Part shown: positions 5,693 through 5,753 of the stretch, piece by piece | Position numbering within the stretch: position 1 is the first letter of the stretch | Layout: each line of letters opens with the position of its first letter | Assembly: GCA_028691905.1 (NCBI GenBank) | Contig: JAQUYJ010000062.1 | Coordinates: 1 to 5,753, forward strand | Source: Bacilli bacterium | GTDB taxonomy: Bacteria > Bacillota_I > Bacilli_A > ML615J-28 > CAG-698 | Direction: 5' to 3' | Length of the DNA: 5,753 nucleotides | Notes under the pieces: generated by a model | The model's input: the letters and a program-made list of their open reading frames with translations, nothing else | Database searches by the model: none | Told to the model about the DNA's origin: nothing | Position numbers and translations under genes: made by a program

Positions 5693-5753
5693 AAACCTAA
5701 CATCGTGTATAAAACATTTGGCAGTAAGTGGTTTATCAAGCGTTTTAGCTTGT
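5693..5753 (+). repeat. attC-like recombination site C (right part cut by window edge)
   Basis: ACCTAAC (5695-5701) fits the attC R'' consensus RYYYAAC exactly and is the reverse complement of GTTAGGT at 3596-3602. Starting six bases after the AAC it has GTATAAAACATT (5707-5718), identical in sequence and offset to 3484-3495 of site B. A similar GTGGTTTATCAAGCG (5728-5742) matches GTGGTTATGCGAGCG (3505-3519) in site B with a few differences. It is therefore the left half of a related site; the right half is outside the window. Confidence 0.65.

Larger units (their letters stand above)
3597..5753 (+). mobile_element. Putative integron-type cassette 2 (right end outside window)
   Basis: It begins with TTAGGTTT (3597-3604) and its downstream site opens with AAACCTAA (5693-5700), exact reverse complements. 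The match goes on past one bulged base (CATGCAT at 3605-3611 against ATGCACG at 5685-5691, one mismatch). It contains two + strand genes, a membrane AraC regulator and a secreted His-rich protein, each followed by a likely intrinsic terminator, with a -7 box and palindrome between them. The unit thus seems to carry its own transcription signals, unusual for cassettes normally driven from an integron promoter. The true end lies after the window in the second half of site C. Confidence 0.6.

Noticed and set aside
1..5753. Integrase, transposase, CRISPR array, tRNA or rRNA genes
   Set aside because: No frame shows tyrosine recombinase or transposase motifs, no regular short repeat array is present, and no tRNA- or rRNA-like sequence was recognised.

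Overview
This window looks like chromosomal or accessory DNA of a Bacteroidota bacterium, probably a Flavobacteriia- or Cytophagia-like environmental lineage. The reasons are strong AT bias, no obvious Shine-Dalgarno sequences, a perfect Bacteroidota-type -7 promoter box (TAnnTTTG) before the last gene, and genes typical of the phylum: a seven-helix membrane-anchored AraC regulator, a Bacteroidota beta-barrel protein, and a small His-rich protein ending in LRAPP.

The layout is defined by three GC-richer, imperfectly palindromic blocks. Site A (about 1-123) is cut by the left edge, site B (3470-3604) is complete, and site C (5693-5753) is cut by the right edge. They have the architecture of integron attC sites: an outer 7-base box pair (AAC...GTT), a short unpaired spacer, then a long imperfect stem with an extrahelical base. 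The outer boxes are complementary between the two ends of each inter-site segment rather than within a site. GTTACCGCC at the end of A matches GGCGGTAAC at the start of B, and GTTAGGTTT at the end of B matches AAACCTAAC at the start of C. That is the signature left when a circular cassette recombines between the G and the TT of the R' box. I therefore read the window as two adjacent attC-flanked cassettes, all genes on the + strand and pointing toward the downstream site. No integrase gene is in view.

Cassette 1 (116-3596, about 3.5 kb) carries a metal-flavoured, partly decayed gene group: a His-rich membrane or exported protein, an outer-membrane barrel gene broken by a one-base frameshift, a four-histidine cytochrome b561-type membrane protein, a signal-peptide-like remnant, and an intact cation diffusion facilitator with a Cys-rich cytosolic tail. 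A further attC-shaped inverted repeat with poor outer boxes (1438-1580) lies inside it and may be a dead internal site.

Cassette 2 (3597 to beyond the right edge) holds a membrane-anchored AraC-family regulator, a terminator, a palindrome plus -7 box, and a secreted His-rich protein that I recognise as the DUF6448 type, followed by a strong terminator and site C. It looks like a self-contained regulator-plus-target unit with its own promoter and terminators, unlike the usual promoterless single-gene cassette. The regulator-target link is inferred from adjacency and the promoter layout.
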